In this document: positions 8,583 through 17,928 of the stretch, piece by piece
Layout of the letters: each line of letters starts with the position of its first letter
Numbering within the stretch: position 1 is the first letter of the stretch
NCBI RefSeq assembly: GCF_000738005.1
Contig: NZ_JHAL01000002.1
Span: 866,634 to 930,633, forward strand
From: Bifidobacterium crudilactis
Lineage (GTDB): Bacteria; Actinomycetota; Actinomycetes; Actinomycetales; Bifidobacteriaceae
DNA: 64,000 nucleotides
Direction of reading: 5' to 3'
Notes under the pieces: model-generated
Told to the model about the DNA's origin: nothing
Seen by the model: the letters and a program-made list of their open reading frames with translations, nothing else
The model's database searches: none
Program-made: the position numbers and the translations under genes

Positions 8583-10081
8583 CAGCCTACCGACCCCTCC
8601 ATCTGCAATTCCACCAAGCGGTTCAGCTCAAGCGCGTATTCCATGGGCAGCTGACGCGAAATGGGCTCGACGAAGCCGCGCACGATCATGCCCATGGCCT
8701 CTTTTTCTTCCAGTCCTCTGCTCATCAGATAGAAGAGCTGGTCTTCGGAGACTTTGGAGACCGTGGCTTCATGGGCCATCGAAACGTCGTCTTCACGCAC
8801 ATCCACATGGGGATAGGTGTCGGAGCGTGAATAATCATCGACCAGCAGGGCATCGCACACCACGGAGGAGCTTGATCCCTCCGCACCCTTGAGAATCTTC
8901 ACCAGACCCCTGTAGGCGGATCTGCCGCCGCCGCGTGAAATCGATTTGGCGACGATGGTGGAGCTGGTATGAGGAGCCAGGTGAATCATCTTGGCACCGG
9001 TATCCTGATACTGACCCTGGCCTGCGAAGCCGAGAGACATCGTCTCGCCCTTGGCATACGGCTCGGCAAGGATGCACGCCGGATACTTCATCGTGGCCTT
9101 GGACCCGATGTTGCCGTCCACCCATTCCATCGTGCCGCCCTCACGCACGTATGCGCGCTGCGTCACCAGATTGTAGACGTTGTTCGACCAGTTCTGCACG
9201 GTGGTGTATCGCACGCGGGCATGTGGTTCGACGAAGATCTCCACGATTGCGGCATGCAGGGAATCCGTTGAATAGATCGGAGCGGTGCACCCCTCCACGT
9301 AATGCACGTAGGACCCTTCGTCGGCGATGATCAGCGTCCGTTCGAACTGCCCCATATTCGGGGTGTTGATACGGAAGTACGCCTGCAAAGGTATATCGAC
9401 GTGAACGCCCTTGGGCACATACACGAAGGAACCGCCGGACCAGGCTGCGGTGTTCAACGCACCGAATTTGTTGTCGTCGGGCGGAATGACCTTGCCGAAG
9501 TATTTCTTCACGAGTTCGGGATGCTCTTTGACCGCGGTGTCCGTGTCGAGGAAGATTACGCCCTGTTCCTTGAGATCCTCGCGAATGGAGTTGTAGATGA
9601 CCTCGGACTCATACTGGGCGGCCACGCCGGAGACCAGACGTTTCTTCTCCGCCTCAGGAATCCCCAGGCGGTCATAGGTATTCCGGATGTCGTCCGGCAG
9701 TTCCTCCCAGGATTGCGCCTGCTTCTCCAGAGGCTTCACATAGTACTTGAAGTCGTTGGCGTTGAAACCGGTGAGATCTACACCCCAGTCGGGCATGGGC
9801 TTCTCAAGGAAGGACTTGTACCCCTGAAGTCTGATGTCCAGCATCCAGTCCGGCTCGCCCTTGTCGGCGGATATGGCGCGAACCACATCCTCGCTGATGC
9901 CTTTTTTGGCGGCCTCTCCGGCGCTGTCGGTATCATGCCAGCCATAGCCGTAGTCACCGAATTCGGCGATCAGCTGGTCATCCTGCTTAATCTTGTCTTC
10001 ATTCACGTGTGCGCGGTCAGCGACGTACTGACTCATCTCCACATCCTGTGACGCATCCACGTTCCGTTCAGGATCGGTCAA
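8582..10081 (-). CDS. sufB: Fe-S cluster assembly protein SufB
   Basis: The core scaffold subunit (499 residues from the preferred start) on which Fe-S clusters are built with SufC and SufD. Typical blocks are [61 protein letters not shown] with the conserved cysteine, and the C-terminal [21 protein letters not shown]. No intein interrupts it. An ATG at 10096 is in frame, but its second and third codons form a perfect GGGAGG Shine-Dalgarno placed 7 nt before TTG 10081, which makes TTG the likelier start. It is the first gene of the suf operon. Confidence 0.96.
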   Translation of the reverse strand: MTDPERNVDASQDVEMSQYVADRAHVNEDKIKQDDQLIAEFGDYGYGWHDTDSAGEAAKKGISEDVVRAISADKGEPDWMLDIRLQGYKSFLEKPMPDWGVDLTGFNANDFKYYVKPLEKQAQSWEELPDDIRNTYDRLGIPEAEKKRLVSGVAAQYESEVIYNSIREDLKEQGVIFLDTDTAVKEHPELVKKYFGKVIPPDDNKFGALNTAAWSGGSFVYVPKGVHVDIPLQAYFRINTPNMGQFERTLIIADEGSYVHYVEGCTAPIYSTDSLHAAIVEIFVEPHARVRYTTVQNWSNNVYNLVTQRAYVREGGTMEWVDGNIGSKATMKYPACILAEPYAKGETMSLGFAGQGQYQDTGAKMIHLAPHTSSTIVAKSISRGGGRSAYRGLVKILKGAEGSSSSVVCDALLVDDYSRSDTYPHVDVREDDVSMAHEATVSKVSEDQLFYLMSRGLEEKEAMGMIVRGFVEPISRQLPMEYALELNRLVELQMEGSVG

Positions 10082-10261
10082 TTCGCGTCCTCCCATTCAT
10101 CTGCTGCTCGACCGGAGTCATCTGCACCGTGTCAAGACAGCTTTGCCAGTCTAGTGAAGCATGTCATAAAAAGGAACCCCTGAACAGTACGCTTCATGAA
10201 CAGCGAAAGGCCCTGTCCTCGGGGATTCATACCCGATGGCGTTCCTGCCATCAATGCAGGG

Positions 10262-10299
10262 CGAGTCCGGAACGCATGCCATGCACCGTTTCGGACTCG
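10262..10299 (-). terminator. Hairpin between pyrG and sufB
   Basis: An inverted repeat of 13 nt arms with one mismatch (CGAGTCCGGAACG and CGTTTCGGACTCG) around a 12-nt loop. It is 17 nt downstream of the pyrG stop and about 180 nt upstream of sufB, so it could end the pyrG transcript. It lacks a downstream T-run, so termination is an inference. Confidence 0.5.
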
Positions 10300-10315
10300 T
10301 CCTGAAGTCGGGTGG

Positions 10316-11974
10316 TCACTCCCCTTCGTTATGCGCTATCGCAGCCTTGACCAAACCGGCGAAGAGAGGATGCGGGCGGGTCGGGCGCGACTTGAACTCC
10401 GGGTGTGCCTGCGTGCCGACGTAGAAGGGATGCACATCCTGCGGGAGCTCCACGAATTCGGTCAGCTCGCCGTCCGGGCTGGTGCCGGAAATATGCAATC
10501 CGCCTTCATTGAGTTGGTCCTTGTAAGCGACATTGACTTCGTAGCGGTGGCGATGGCGCTCACTGACCTCTGTAAGGCCGTACAGCCCTGACACCACGGA
10601 GTCCGGGTCAAGAACCGCTGGATAGGCGCCCAGACGCATGGTGTGCCCCATATCGCCCTTGCCTTCGACGATGTCTTTCTGCTCTTCCATCGTCGCGATG
10701 ACGGGATTCTCGCAACCAGGTTCGAATTCCGAGGAATTCGCATCTTCGAGTCCGAGCACGTGCCTGGAATACTCGATCACCATTGATTGCAGACCCAGGC
10801 AAAGTCCCAGAGCGGGAATCTTGCGTTCACGGGCCCAGCGCAGAGCGCCGATCTTGCCTTCGATGCCACGGATGCCGAAGCCTCCGGGAATGACGATGCC
10901 GTCCATCCGGGACAGGGCGGCCTCTGCTCCCTCCATCGTCTCGCACACGTCGGCGGCGACCCACTTCACGTTGGCCTTGGCGTAGTTTGCGAAACCGCCT
11001 GCCTTGATGGCCTCTGTCACCGAGAGGTATGCATCCGGCAAATCGATGTATTTGCCGACGATGGCGATATTCACCTCATGCTTGGGATGATGCACGCGTT
11101 CGAGCAAATCCTCCCACTCGTTCCAGTCCACATCATGGAACGGCAGTCCGAGTTCACGCACGACATAGGCGTCGAGCCCTTCGGCGAAGAGAATCTTCGG
11201 GACATCGTAGATACTCGGTGCGTCGACGCAGTTGACCACGCCTTCCTCATCCACATCGCACATCAGGGAGATCTTGTCCTTGATGCTCTGGCTGAGCTCA
11301 CGGTCGGAGCGGAGCACCAAGGCGTCGGGCGCGATGCCCAACTGACGAAGCATCATCACCGAGTGCTGGGTGGGTTTCGTTTTCAGCTCATGAGCCGCCG
11401 CGATATACGGCACCAACGAGACATGCACGAACATGCAGTTTTCCGGGCCGATATCCCGGCGGACCTCGCGGGCGGCCTCGAGGAATGGCTGGGACTCGAT
11501 GTCTCCCACGGTGCCGCCGATTTCGGTGATGATGACGTCGACGTCATCCGATGCCTGGGCACGCATGCGGCTTTTGATTTCGTTGGTGATGTGCGGGATG
11601 ACCTGCACGCACTCGCCGAGATATTCGCCGGCGCGTTCCTTGCGCAATACGCTCTGGTAGATCTGCCCGGTCGTCACATTCGCTTTCTGCGAGAGAAATA
11701 CATCGAGAAAACGCTCGTAATGCCCGATATCCAGATCGGTTTCAGCACCGTCCTCGGTCACGTAGACCTCGCCATGCTGGAATGGGTTCATCGTACCGGG
11801 ATCGACGTTGATATAAGGATCGAGTTTCTGCTGAAGCACGTGAATGCCGCGGCTTCGCAGCAATCTTCCGAGTGATGAAGCAGTGAGTCCTTTACCGAGA
11901 GAAGAGACAACGCCGCCGGTCACAAAAATGTGTTTAGTGATATGTTCCTGAGAGTTTCCATGTTGTCTAGCCAT
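10316..11974 (-). CDS. pyrG: CTP synthase
   Basis: Converts UTP to CTP using ATP and glutamine. The 552-residue length is normal. The N-terminal synthetase domain starts [22 protein letters not shown] (P-loop-like) and includes [33 protein letters not shown]. The C-terminal class I glutamine amidotransferase domain has the nucleophile block [14 protein letters not shown] and the catalytic His-Glu in [12 protein letters not shown]. It is transcribed towards sufB but separated by 234 nt and a hairpin, so it is probably a separate unit. Confidence 0.98.
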   Translation of the reverse strand: MARQHGNSQEHITKHIFVTGGVVSSLGKGLTASSLGRLLRSRGIHVLQQKLDPYINVDPGTMNPFQHGEVYVTEDGAETDLDIGHYERFLDVFLSQKANVTTGQIYQSVLRKERAGEYLGECVQVIPHITNEIKSRMRAQASDDVDVIITEIGGTVGDIESQPFLEAAREVRRDIGPENCMFVHVSLVPYIAAAHELKTKPTQHSVMMLRQLGIAPDALVLRSDRELSQSIKDKISLMCDVDEEGVVNCVDAPSIYDVPKILFAEGLDAYVVRELGLPFHDVDWNEWEDLLERVHHPKHEVNIAIVGKYIDLPDAYLSVTEAIKAGGFANYAKANVKWVAADVCETMEGAEAALSRMDGIVIPGGFGIRGIEGKIGALRWARERKIPALGLCLGLQSMVIEYSRHVLGLEDANSSEFEPGCENPVIATMEEQKDIVEGKGDMGHTMRLGAYPAVLDPDSVVSGLYGLTEVSERHRHRYEVNVAYKDQLNEGGLHISGTSPDGELTEFVELPQDVHPFYVGTQAHPEFKSRPTRPHPLFAGLVKAAIAHNEGE

Positions 11975-12142
11975 GGGACTTCAGCCTATCACCCGAGGAT
12001 GACTCAGCGTGTTTCATGGATGAATATTGGACGACTGTCTGAAAGCGTGCGACGAGGCACGAGAACACGGCACATCAGCGTGCCTTGCGTGCTTCGATGC
12101 ACAGTTGCGTCGTGATTGACGCTTCGCTGCAGACGTTACGTG

Positions 12143-12213
12143 AGATAACTACATTGAAAGGACAGCTTTAGTCAACAATTTCTCGAAAAACTGGCCTTGT
12201 GATGCAGTTATCT
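12143..12213. repeat. Dispersed palindromic element, copy 2
   Basis: A degenerate copy of the element at 3992-4064. The outer arms AGATAACT and AGTTATCT pair, and the AAGGACAG core is kept, but several inner pairs are mismatched and the loop side carries CTGGCCTTGTGATGCAGTT. It lies between aroQ (upstream in transcription) and pyrG, both on the minus strand. Confidence 0.7.
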
Positions 12214-12269
12214 ATTCGAAGGGTACTTCCACGCCACAATAGCCTCATCAGCGTCTGCCACTGGCGCCA

Positions 12270-12716
12270 CTAACGCTTTGCGGCTATGGCCTCAAGTGCC
12301 AGACGATAGCCTGTGAAGCCGAAACCGGCGATGGTGCCGGTGGCAATCGGAGAAATCACCGAACGTCTCCTGAATGCCTCTCGGGCAGCAGGGTTGGAGA
12401 TGTGCACCTCCACCAGCATCAATCCCGCGTCGGTCACCTGTGACGCCGCATCGGCCAGACCATAGCTGTAATGAGTGAAGGCCGCAGGATTCAACACCAC
12501 AGGCGTCGATTCATCCACGGCCCGATGCATCCAGTGAATGACCTCGGCCTCATCGTCGCTCTGCCGAACCTCCACATCAAGCCCGAGCTCGTTTCCCCAT
12601 TGATCGCATAGGCTGCGAAGCTTCTCCAAATCGTCGTGTCCATAGACTTCGGGGTCACGCACACCGAGTCTTCCCAGATTCGGTCCGTTTACCACCACCA
12701 CGCGCTCAGCACCCAT
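12270..12716 (-). CDS. aroQ: 3-dehydroquinate dehydratase, type II
   Basis: The third step of the shikimate pathway: dehydration of 3-dehydroquinate. It is a small (148-residue) class II enzyme. Visible motifs are VVNGPNLGRLGVRDPEVYG (catalytic tyrosine region), QSDDEAEVIHWMHRA, VLNPAAFTHYSYGLADA (PAAFTHYS) and VEVHISNPAAREAFRRRSVISPIATGTIAGFG (EVHISN with the catalytic histidine). AGGAGG 7 nt before ATG 12716 fixes the start. It follows aroKB by about 65 nt, and the order aroC-aroKB-aroQ suggests an operon. Confidence 0.95.
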   Translation of the reverse strand: MGAERVVVVNGPNLGRLGVRDPEVYGHDDLEKLRSLCDQWGNELGLDVEVRQSDDEAEVIHWMHRAVDESTPVVLNPAAFTHYSYGLADAASQVTDAGLMLVEVHISNPAAREAFRRRSVISPIATGTIAGFGFTGYRLALEAIAAKR

Positions 12717-12780
12717 CGGCACTCCTCCTACTGCTCTTCTGCTGTCTGATTCTCGTCACCCGACCGCCGGCCGGCCCCGA

Positions 12781-14526
12781 CTAAGGCCTGCGAATGCGGT
12801 TGAATGCCTCACGAACCGCATCATCCGGCGGGTTGTCCAGATGTATGGGGTGGCCTATGCGATCGAGAATGATGAAGCGCAGGGTGTTACCTCTGGCCTT
12901 CTTGTCACGATGCATCAGAGCCAGCACCTGCTCGAAGCTTCCGCCGTTCCATGATGTCCTCAACCCCAGGGCACTGAGCAGTTCGCGATGATACGCGACC
13001 AGATCCTCATCGATGTATCCGAGCAGGTGGGACAGTTCGGCGGCATACACCATGCCCACGGCGACCGCCTGGCCATGTCTCCACGTGAAGTGTTCGAGCT
13101 GCTCGATGGCATGACCAAGTGTGTGACCGTAATTCAGGAACTCTCGCATGCCCGATTCCTTGAGGTCAACGGAGACGTGCCGTGCCTTGACCGTGACCGT
13201 GCGCTCGAGCAGTTCTGCGATGATTTCATGCAAATCCGCGTCGATTGCGTCCCCGCTGAAGTGTCGGAGCTCGTCGGCGTGGTCATCAAGGATATCGAGG
13301 ATGCCGTCATCCATGATGAAGCCCGATTTCGCCACTTCGCCAAGGCCCTCGACGAAAATGTCATTGGGCAGGGTCGACAGGGTGTGCAGATCGGCGAGCA
13401 CTCCTCTGGGGGTGTGGAAACTGCCGACGAGGTTCTTTCCCTGAGGCGTGTTGATTCCCGTTTTGCCGCCTGTCGAGGCATCGACCATGGCAAGCAGGGA
13501 CGTCGGGCAGTTGACGTACGCGATACCGCGCATCCATGTGGCCGCCACGAAACCGGCCAGATCCGTGGCTGCACCGCCGCCCAGACCGACGACCGCATCC
13601 GAGCGTGTGAACCCTTCCTTGGCGAGTCGTTCCCAAAGTCCGTTCGCCACGGTGATGGTTTTACCCGCCTCCGCGTCCGGAATCACCAGATCCAGCACCT
13701 GATATCCTGCGGAGCGCATCAGAGCCCTGGCATGGTCGCTATGGCGTTGCACTGTGCTGGTATGAATCAGAGCGACACGCACGGTGTCGTTTCCCAGCAC
13801 CTCGCGCAGCCCCTCCATGCATCCCTCGCCGATGAATACCGTGTATGGGTCAACCCCTCCCACGGACACCCTTCGCTCCCGCAAGGCACTGACCAGCTTC
13901 TGTGCAGCGACCGACGGTGGTGCTCCATGCGTTCGGATGACTCTGGTGGAGAGAGCTTCAAAAACAGGCTTGCGCTCCTTATACAAACTCATCCATCGAG
14001 CATGGGCGTCTCCTGCGAGCAGTGGCCTGTTGCCGCTTCTGCCGGCACGTTCCATCATCTCCTCGGGGTCCGCATCCAGGTAGACCACCATGCCACCTTC
14101 ATCGACATATTGTTCGAGGGCCTGACGTGTGCGTGGGGTCATCGGCGCTCCGCCGCCCAATGCCAGTACACCGGTGAAGTTCTCGAGTTCGTCGAGAATC
14201 AGCTCGCATTCGAGCCGACGGAACTCATCCTCGCCGTCTTCTTCGAAAATCTCCGAAATTCGTCTGCCTTCACGCCGCTCAAGTACCACATCCGAATCCC
14301 TGAACGATATGGACAGCATCGAAGACGCCTCTTTGCCGACTCGGGTTTTCCCTGCCCCGGGCATGCCGATGAGAACGGCCTGAGGACCTGTGCCTTCGGA
14401 CCGTCTCCTGCTCGGTGCTCCAGTGCGTTCGGACTCGGAGGATGTCTCACCCATGTCAGACCGCCTGTTCCCATGACGCTGCTGCGTCTCACCACGTTGA
14501 TTGTTGTTATGGCCTTGTGTCATCAT
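12781..14526 (-). CDS. aroKB: Fused shikimate kinase / 3-dehydroquinate synthase
   Basis: A bifunctional shikimate-pathway protein of about 581 residues. The N-terminal shikimate kinase has the P-loop [17 protein letters not shown], the [27 protein letters not shown] segment and [11 protein letters not shown]. The C-terminal 3-dehydroquinate synthase has [22 protein letters not shown], the [16 protein letters not shown] block, and metal ligands in [11 protein letters not shown] and the later [12 protein letters not shown] roughly 45-residue basic, Gln/Asn-rich leader precedes the kinase. Two adjacent ATGs (14526 and 14523) follow GGTAGGAG at the end of aroC. Such a fusion is usual in bifidobacteria. 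Confidence 0.95.
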   Translation of the reverse strand: MMTQGHNNNQRGETQQRHGNRRSDMGETSSESERTGAPSRRRSEGTGPQAVLIGMPGAGKTRVGKEASSMLSISFRDSDVVLERREGRRISEIFEEDGEDEFRRLECELILDELENFTGVLALGGGAPMTPRTRQALEQYVDEGGMVVYLDADPEEMMERAGRSGNRPLLAGDAHARWMSLYKERKPVFEALSTRVIRTHGAPPSVAAQKLVSALRERRVSVGGVDPYTVFIGEGCMEGLREVLGNDTVRVALIHTSTVQRHSDHARALMRSAGYQVLDLVIPDAEAGKTITVANGLWERLAKEGFTRSDAVVGLGGGAATDLAGFVAATWMRGIAYVNCPTSLLAMVDASTGGKTGINTPQGKNLVGSFHTPRGVLADLHTLSTLPNDIFVEGLGEVAKSGFIMDDGILDILDDHADELRHFSGDAIDADLHEIIAELLERTVTVKARHVSVDLKESGMREFLNYGHTLGHAIEQLEHFTWRHGQAVAVGMVYAAELSHLLGYIDEDLVAYHRELLSALGLRTSWNGGSFEQVLALMHRDKKARGNTLRFIILDRIGHPIHLDNPPDDAVREAFNRIRRP

Positions 14527-14530
14527 GCTC

Positions 14531-15724
14531 CTACCGCAGGTGCTCAGGCCACGACGCAAGGTATGCCTGCGCGTTGCGTGAAGTCTCATCGACGCTGTCC
14601 CCGCCGAACTTCTCCAGCACGAATGACGCTAAGGTCAGACGCATCATCGCCTCGGCGACAACCCCAGCCGCCGGGACCGCAGTGATGTCGGAGCGTTGGT
14701 GAATGGCCGTCGCAGCTTCGCCTGTCAGGACATCGACTGTTTTCAAGGCGCGTGGCACCGAGGAGATCGGCTTCATGGCGGCACGCACACGAATCGCCTC
14801 ACCATTGGACATTCCGCCCTCGATGCCCCCTGCCCTGTTGCTCTGTCGGGCGATATGCCCCTCGGCATCGGTAACGATCTCGTCATGGGCCTGTGAGCCG
14901 GGCCTTTGGGCCTCAAGGAAACCGTCACCGATCTCAACGCCCTTGATGGCCTGAATCCCCATGAATGCCGACGCCAACGCCGCATCCAGGCGACGGTCGG
15001 ATTCGACATAGGTACCCAAGCCTGCCGGGACGCCGTAGGCGATGACCTCGATCACTCCCCCGAGGGTATCGCCCGCTTTCTGCGCTGTATCGATGCGTTC
15101 TATCATCCGGCGTTCGGCTTCGGGGTCCAAGGACCGTACCGGCGATTCGTCGAGTCGTCGGGCATCTTCCGGGGTGGGCAGGACGTAATCCTCACCGCAT
15201 CCGACGCCGCCTATGGAGAGCACATGCGAGACCACTCGTATACCTACGGTCTGTTCAAGGAAGCGTGCCGCAATCTCTCCCAGAGCGACCCTCGAAGCCG
15301 TTTCGCGGGCGCTGGAGCGCTCGAGTACCGGCCTTGAATCAAGAAAACCGTATTTGCGCATCCCTGTCAGGTCGGCGTGACCTGGGCGCGGCCTGCTGAG
15401 AGGGGCGTTGCGGCCCGTTTGCGGAAGTTCGACTCCCTCAGGCAAAGGATCCGCGCTCATCACTTCCACCCATTTGGGCCATTCGGTATTGCCAATCTCG
15501 ACGGATACTGGCGAACCCAAGGTGCGGCCATGACGGACCCCGGTCAGCAGGCGAACCTTGTCCTTTTCGAACTTCATCCTGGCACCCCTGCCGTGCCCCA
15601 GGCGTCGACGTGCCAGTGCGTCGGCGATATCGTCGGTGGTGATTTCGATGCCCGAAGGCAGACCTTCGATCATTGCCACAAGAGCCTCACCATGGGATTC
15701 CCCTGCCGTCTGCCAGCGCAACAT
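14531..15724 (-). CDS. aroC: Chorismate synthase
   Basis: The last shikimate-pathway step: it makes chorismate from EPSP using reduced FMN. The 397-residue protein starts [21 protein letters not shown] (signature 1 with GESHG). It carries [14 protein letters not shown] and the [18 protein letters not shown] block, and [22 protein letters not shown] towards the C-terminus. AAGGAG precedes the ATG. It is the first gene of the apparent aroC-aroKB-aroQ operon and diverges from the prepilin peptidase gene. Confidence 0.97.
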   Translation of the reverse strand: MLRWQTAGESHGEALVAMIEGLPSGIEITTDDIADALARRRLGHGRGARMKFEKDKVRLLTGVRHGRTLGSPVSVEIGNTEWPKWVEVMSADPLPEGVELPQTGRNAPLSRPRPGHADLTGMRKYGFLDSRPVLERSSARETASRVALGEIAARFLEQTVGIRVVSHVLSIGGVGCGEDYVLPTPEDARRLDESPVRSLDPEAERRMIERIDTAQKAGDTLGGVIEVIAYGVPAGLGTYVESDRRLDAALASAFMGIQAIKGVEIGDGFLEAQRPGSQAHDEIVTDAEGHIARQSNRAGGIEGGMSNGEAIRVRAAMKPISSVPRALKTVDVLTGEAATAIHQRSDITAVPAAGVVAEAMMRLTLASFVLEKFGGDSVDETSRNAQAYLASWPEHLR

Positions 15725-15781
15725 ACGTTCTCCTTCAAATCCGATTTGATGTCAAAGTGCAACTTCGGTATATCTTACGTA

Positions 15782-16270
15782 ATGCCATACCTCTTGCTGT
15801 TGCCGAGTCTCATATGCATGCTGGCGTTGTCCATCGAAGACATACGCAGCAGACGCATCCCGAGGTTGTGGGTGTTCAGCGGAGCGATGGTGCAACTGAT
15901 TGTATTCGTCTGCTGGTCTCTTATCAACGCCGATGGCCGGCGTCTGGCGTTATGTCTGGTCCTGGCCTTGCTCAGCGCCGCCGTTCAATTCCTCATGGCG
16001 GTCATCAGACCTGGAATGCTGGGATTCGGGGATGTGACGTGCACTGCCGCCACCGGACTGGCTGTCGGGTGGCTGGGACTCCTACCGGTGTTGATGTGGT
16101 GGTGCTTCATGGGAATACTAGGCTTGACGGCAATTGGTGTGGCGGTGCTGCGTATGAGGTACAACACGCCTGGGACCACTCGCGAGACGCAGATTCCCTT
16201 CGCGCCCGTAATCGCTTCGGCCGCCGTGCTCTCCTGCGTCATCGACGCGATGTCACTCCTGGCCGTGTGA
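15782..16270 (+). CDS. Prepilin peptidase (A24 family, TadV-like)
   Basis: A small polytopic membrane aspartyl protease, expected to clip the leader of type IV/Flp prepilins. It has about 162 residues, five to six hydrophobic helices and no N-terminal methyltransferase domain, as in TadV/CpaA. The two catalytic aspartates are in ALSIEDIRSRRIP and the GFGD motif of MLGFGDVTCTAATG; the conserved IPFAPVIA segment follows. ATG 15749 is an alternative start. It overlaps mltG tail-to-tail by 18 nt. No pilin or secretion ATPase genes are in this window, so it acts in trans. Confidence 0.8.
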   Translation: MPYLLLLPSLICMLALSIEDIRSRRIPRLWVFSGAMVQLIVFVCWSLINADGRRLALCLVLALLSAAVQFLMAVIRPGMLGFGDVTCTAATGLAVGWLGLLPVLMWWCFMGILGLTAIGVAVLRMRYNTPGTTRETQIPFAPVIASAAVLSCVIDAMSLLAV

Positions 16271-17449
16271 CGATTCCCACTGCTTGTATTCCTTGACGAA
16301 GGTGTCGAATTCGGAGGCATCCGCAGTGAACTTGGTCTCGCCCGTCTCCAGATTCACGGTCACGAAGTACAGCCAATCACCGTCTTCCGGGTTGAGCGCC
16401 GCCTTGATGGCGTTGTCTCCCGGATTGCTGATCGGCGTGGGCGGCAGTCCGGTATGCACACGGGTGTTGTATGGGTTCGAGGTATCGCTGAGCTGGGCAT
16501 TCGTCAGGTCTGACGCCGACACCTTGGCACCGTATGCCACCGTGGTGTCCATACCCAGTGTCATGCCTTTGGCGATGCGATTGTCGATGACTCTCGTCAC
16601 CTTGCTGTAATACTGCTGCTGGTTCACTTCCGCTTCCGCGATGGAAGCCACGTTGAGGATGCGTTCCCGCTCCGCACCCGTCGGCACGTTCATCGAGTCG
16701 AGCTTTGCGATGCGTTTGTTGACCAGATCCTTGAGGATGTCGCTGGCTGAGCCCTGCTTCTTCACGTTGTACGATCCCGGCTCCAGCCAGCCCTCGAAGC
16801 TTCCGTTGGCCTCGCTGGGCAGAATCCCGGTGCCTTTGGCGTTGACGATATCGTCGAATGCCGATTTCTTGATGCCCGACAATGTAGCCGCCTTGGTGAT
16901 GACATCCTCGAGTTTGTCACCCGACCTCACCTCGAGGAAGCCTCCCGCCTTGCTGGAATCGGTGAGAATCTTCACCACGTCAGCCGCCTTCATATGCAGC
17001 TTGAGTTCGAACACTCCCGGGAACAGCTGGTCCTGCACACCCGATGCCGCAACGGCCTGTGTGAATGCGGCGGCGGATTTGACGATATCCGCCTTCACCA
17101 GGTTATCGGCTATCTTATCGGCGCTCTGACCGGTTTCGACGGTGAAGTCCACTTCGCCCTCCCCCGAACCGGTGTAGTCCTCGGCCACGGATTTGGTGGC
17201 GGTGACGATAGAGGCCATGCCGGAAAGTTTGTTCGCTACGAACCATCCGCCTCCGCCGATCAAGGCGACCACGAGCAGAATTATCAATCCCGCGATAAGT
17301 CTTTTTCTGTGGACCGAAACGCGCTTGCGGCGCATGTCACGCCTGGATTTGGGTGGCAATGGAGGCGCCGAGGAGGCTATAGGCCGTCCCTGCTCATCCT
17401 CCAAATGGGAGGCATCGGTGAAAAAGTCATCAAGATCCTGCTCCACCAC
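16253..17449 (-). CDS. mltG: Endolytic murein transglycosylase MltG (YceG-like)
   Basis: A 398-residue membrane-anchored protein that cuts nascent peptidoglycan strands. A basic cytoplasmic stretch (RRDMRRKRVSVHRKR) precedes one membrane helix (LIAGLIILLVVALIGGGGWFV) and a large extracellular YceG domain. The C-terminal catalytic block is ILNVASIAEAEVNQQQYYSKVTRVIDNRI with the conserved glutamate, then GMDTTVAYGA and SPYNTRVHTGLPPTPISNPG-like sequence (here SNPYNTRVHTGLPPTPISNP). It directly follows ruvX (0-nt gap), in the alaS-ruvX-mltG order common in Actinobacteria. Confidence 0.94.
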   Translation of the reverse strand: MVEQDLDDFFTDASHLEDEQGRPIASSAPPLPPKSRRDMRRKRVSVHRKRLIAGLIILLVVALIGGGGWFVANKLSGMASIVTATKSVAEDYTGSGEGEVDFTVETGQSADKIADNLVKADIVKSAAAFTQAVAASGVQDQLFPGVFELKLHMKAADVVKILTDSSKAGGFLEVRSGDKLEDVITKAATLSGIKKSAFDDIVNAKGTGILPSEANGSFEGWLEPGSYNVKKQGSASDILKDLVNKRIAKLDSMNVPTGAERERILNVASIAEAEVNQQQYYSKVTRVIDNRIAKGMTLGMDTTVAYGAKVSASDLTNAQLSDTSNPYNTRVHTGLPPTPISNPGDNAIKAALNPEDGDWLYFVTVNLETGETKFTADASEFDTFVKEYKQWESSHGQE

Positions 17450-17920
17450 TTACTCCTTCAATGTCTGGCGACTGTCCAGGGCGGACTGCAACAGCACCAC
17501 AGCGGACTGCTGATCGACAAAAGGCCGATGGTCCCGACCTGCGACCTTGGCGTCACGCAACTGTCTGTGGGCGCTCACGGTGGTGAGCCGTTCATCTAGC
17601 AACCGAAGCTGGGGGATATCGTTCAGTTCAAGAGAGCCATCGGCCATCAACACTCTGATTCGATTGCTCAGCGCATTGACCCAGCGAACCGCCTTTTTTC
17701 CGCTGCGTCCGCGAGTACCGTCCAAAAGCAGAGGCAGCCCTACAACGACCACTGCCACCGATTCCTGTTCTATGACGTCAATCACGGAATCAAGCGCTAG
17801 GAAGCTGTCTCCTTCAACAACCACATTGCCTGCAGGATGTGCGAAAGTCAACTCCGGGTCGGACAACGCGAGTCCGACCCGGGCATCGCCAAGATCAACG
17901 CCTAACCAGGGAGCTGGCAT
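17450..17920 (-). CDS. ruvX: YqgF/RuvX-family putative pre-16S rRNA nuclease
   Basis: A 156-residue RNase H-fold protein of the YqgF family, implicated in 16S rRNA 5'-end maturation or Holliday-junction processing. The first catalytic aspartate is in WLGVDLGDARVGLALSDPE; VVVGLPLLLDGTRG and LRLLDERLTTVSAHRQL are the following family blocks, and the last acidic position is in HRPFVDQQSAVVLLQ. It lies between alaS (8 nt) and mltG (adjacent), so probably in one transcript. Confidence 0.92.
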   Translation of the reverse strand: MPAPWLGVDLGDARVGLALSDPELTFAHPAGNVVVEGDSFLALDSVIDVIEQESVAVVVVGLPLLLDGTRGRSGKKAVRWVNALSNRIRVLMADGSLELNDIPQLRLLDERLTTVSAHRQLRDAKVAGRDHRPFVDQQSAVVLLQSALDSRQTLKE

Positions 17921-17928
17921 ACGAGCAT

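Noticed and set aside
12988..14685. 565-codon plus-strand open frame opposite aroKB
   Set aside because: It is the mirror of a well-supported fused enzyme, with no ribosome-binding site and no recognisable domain.
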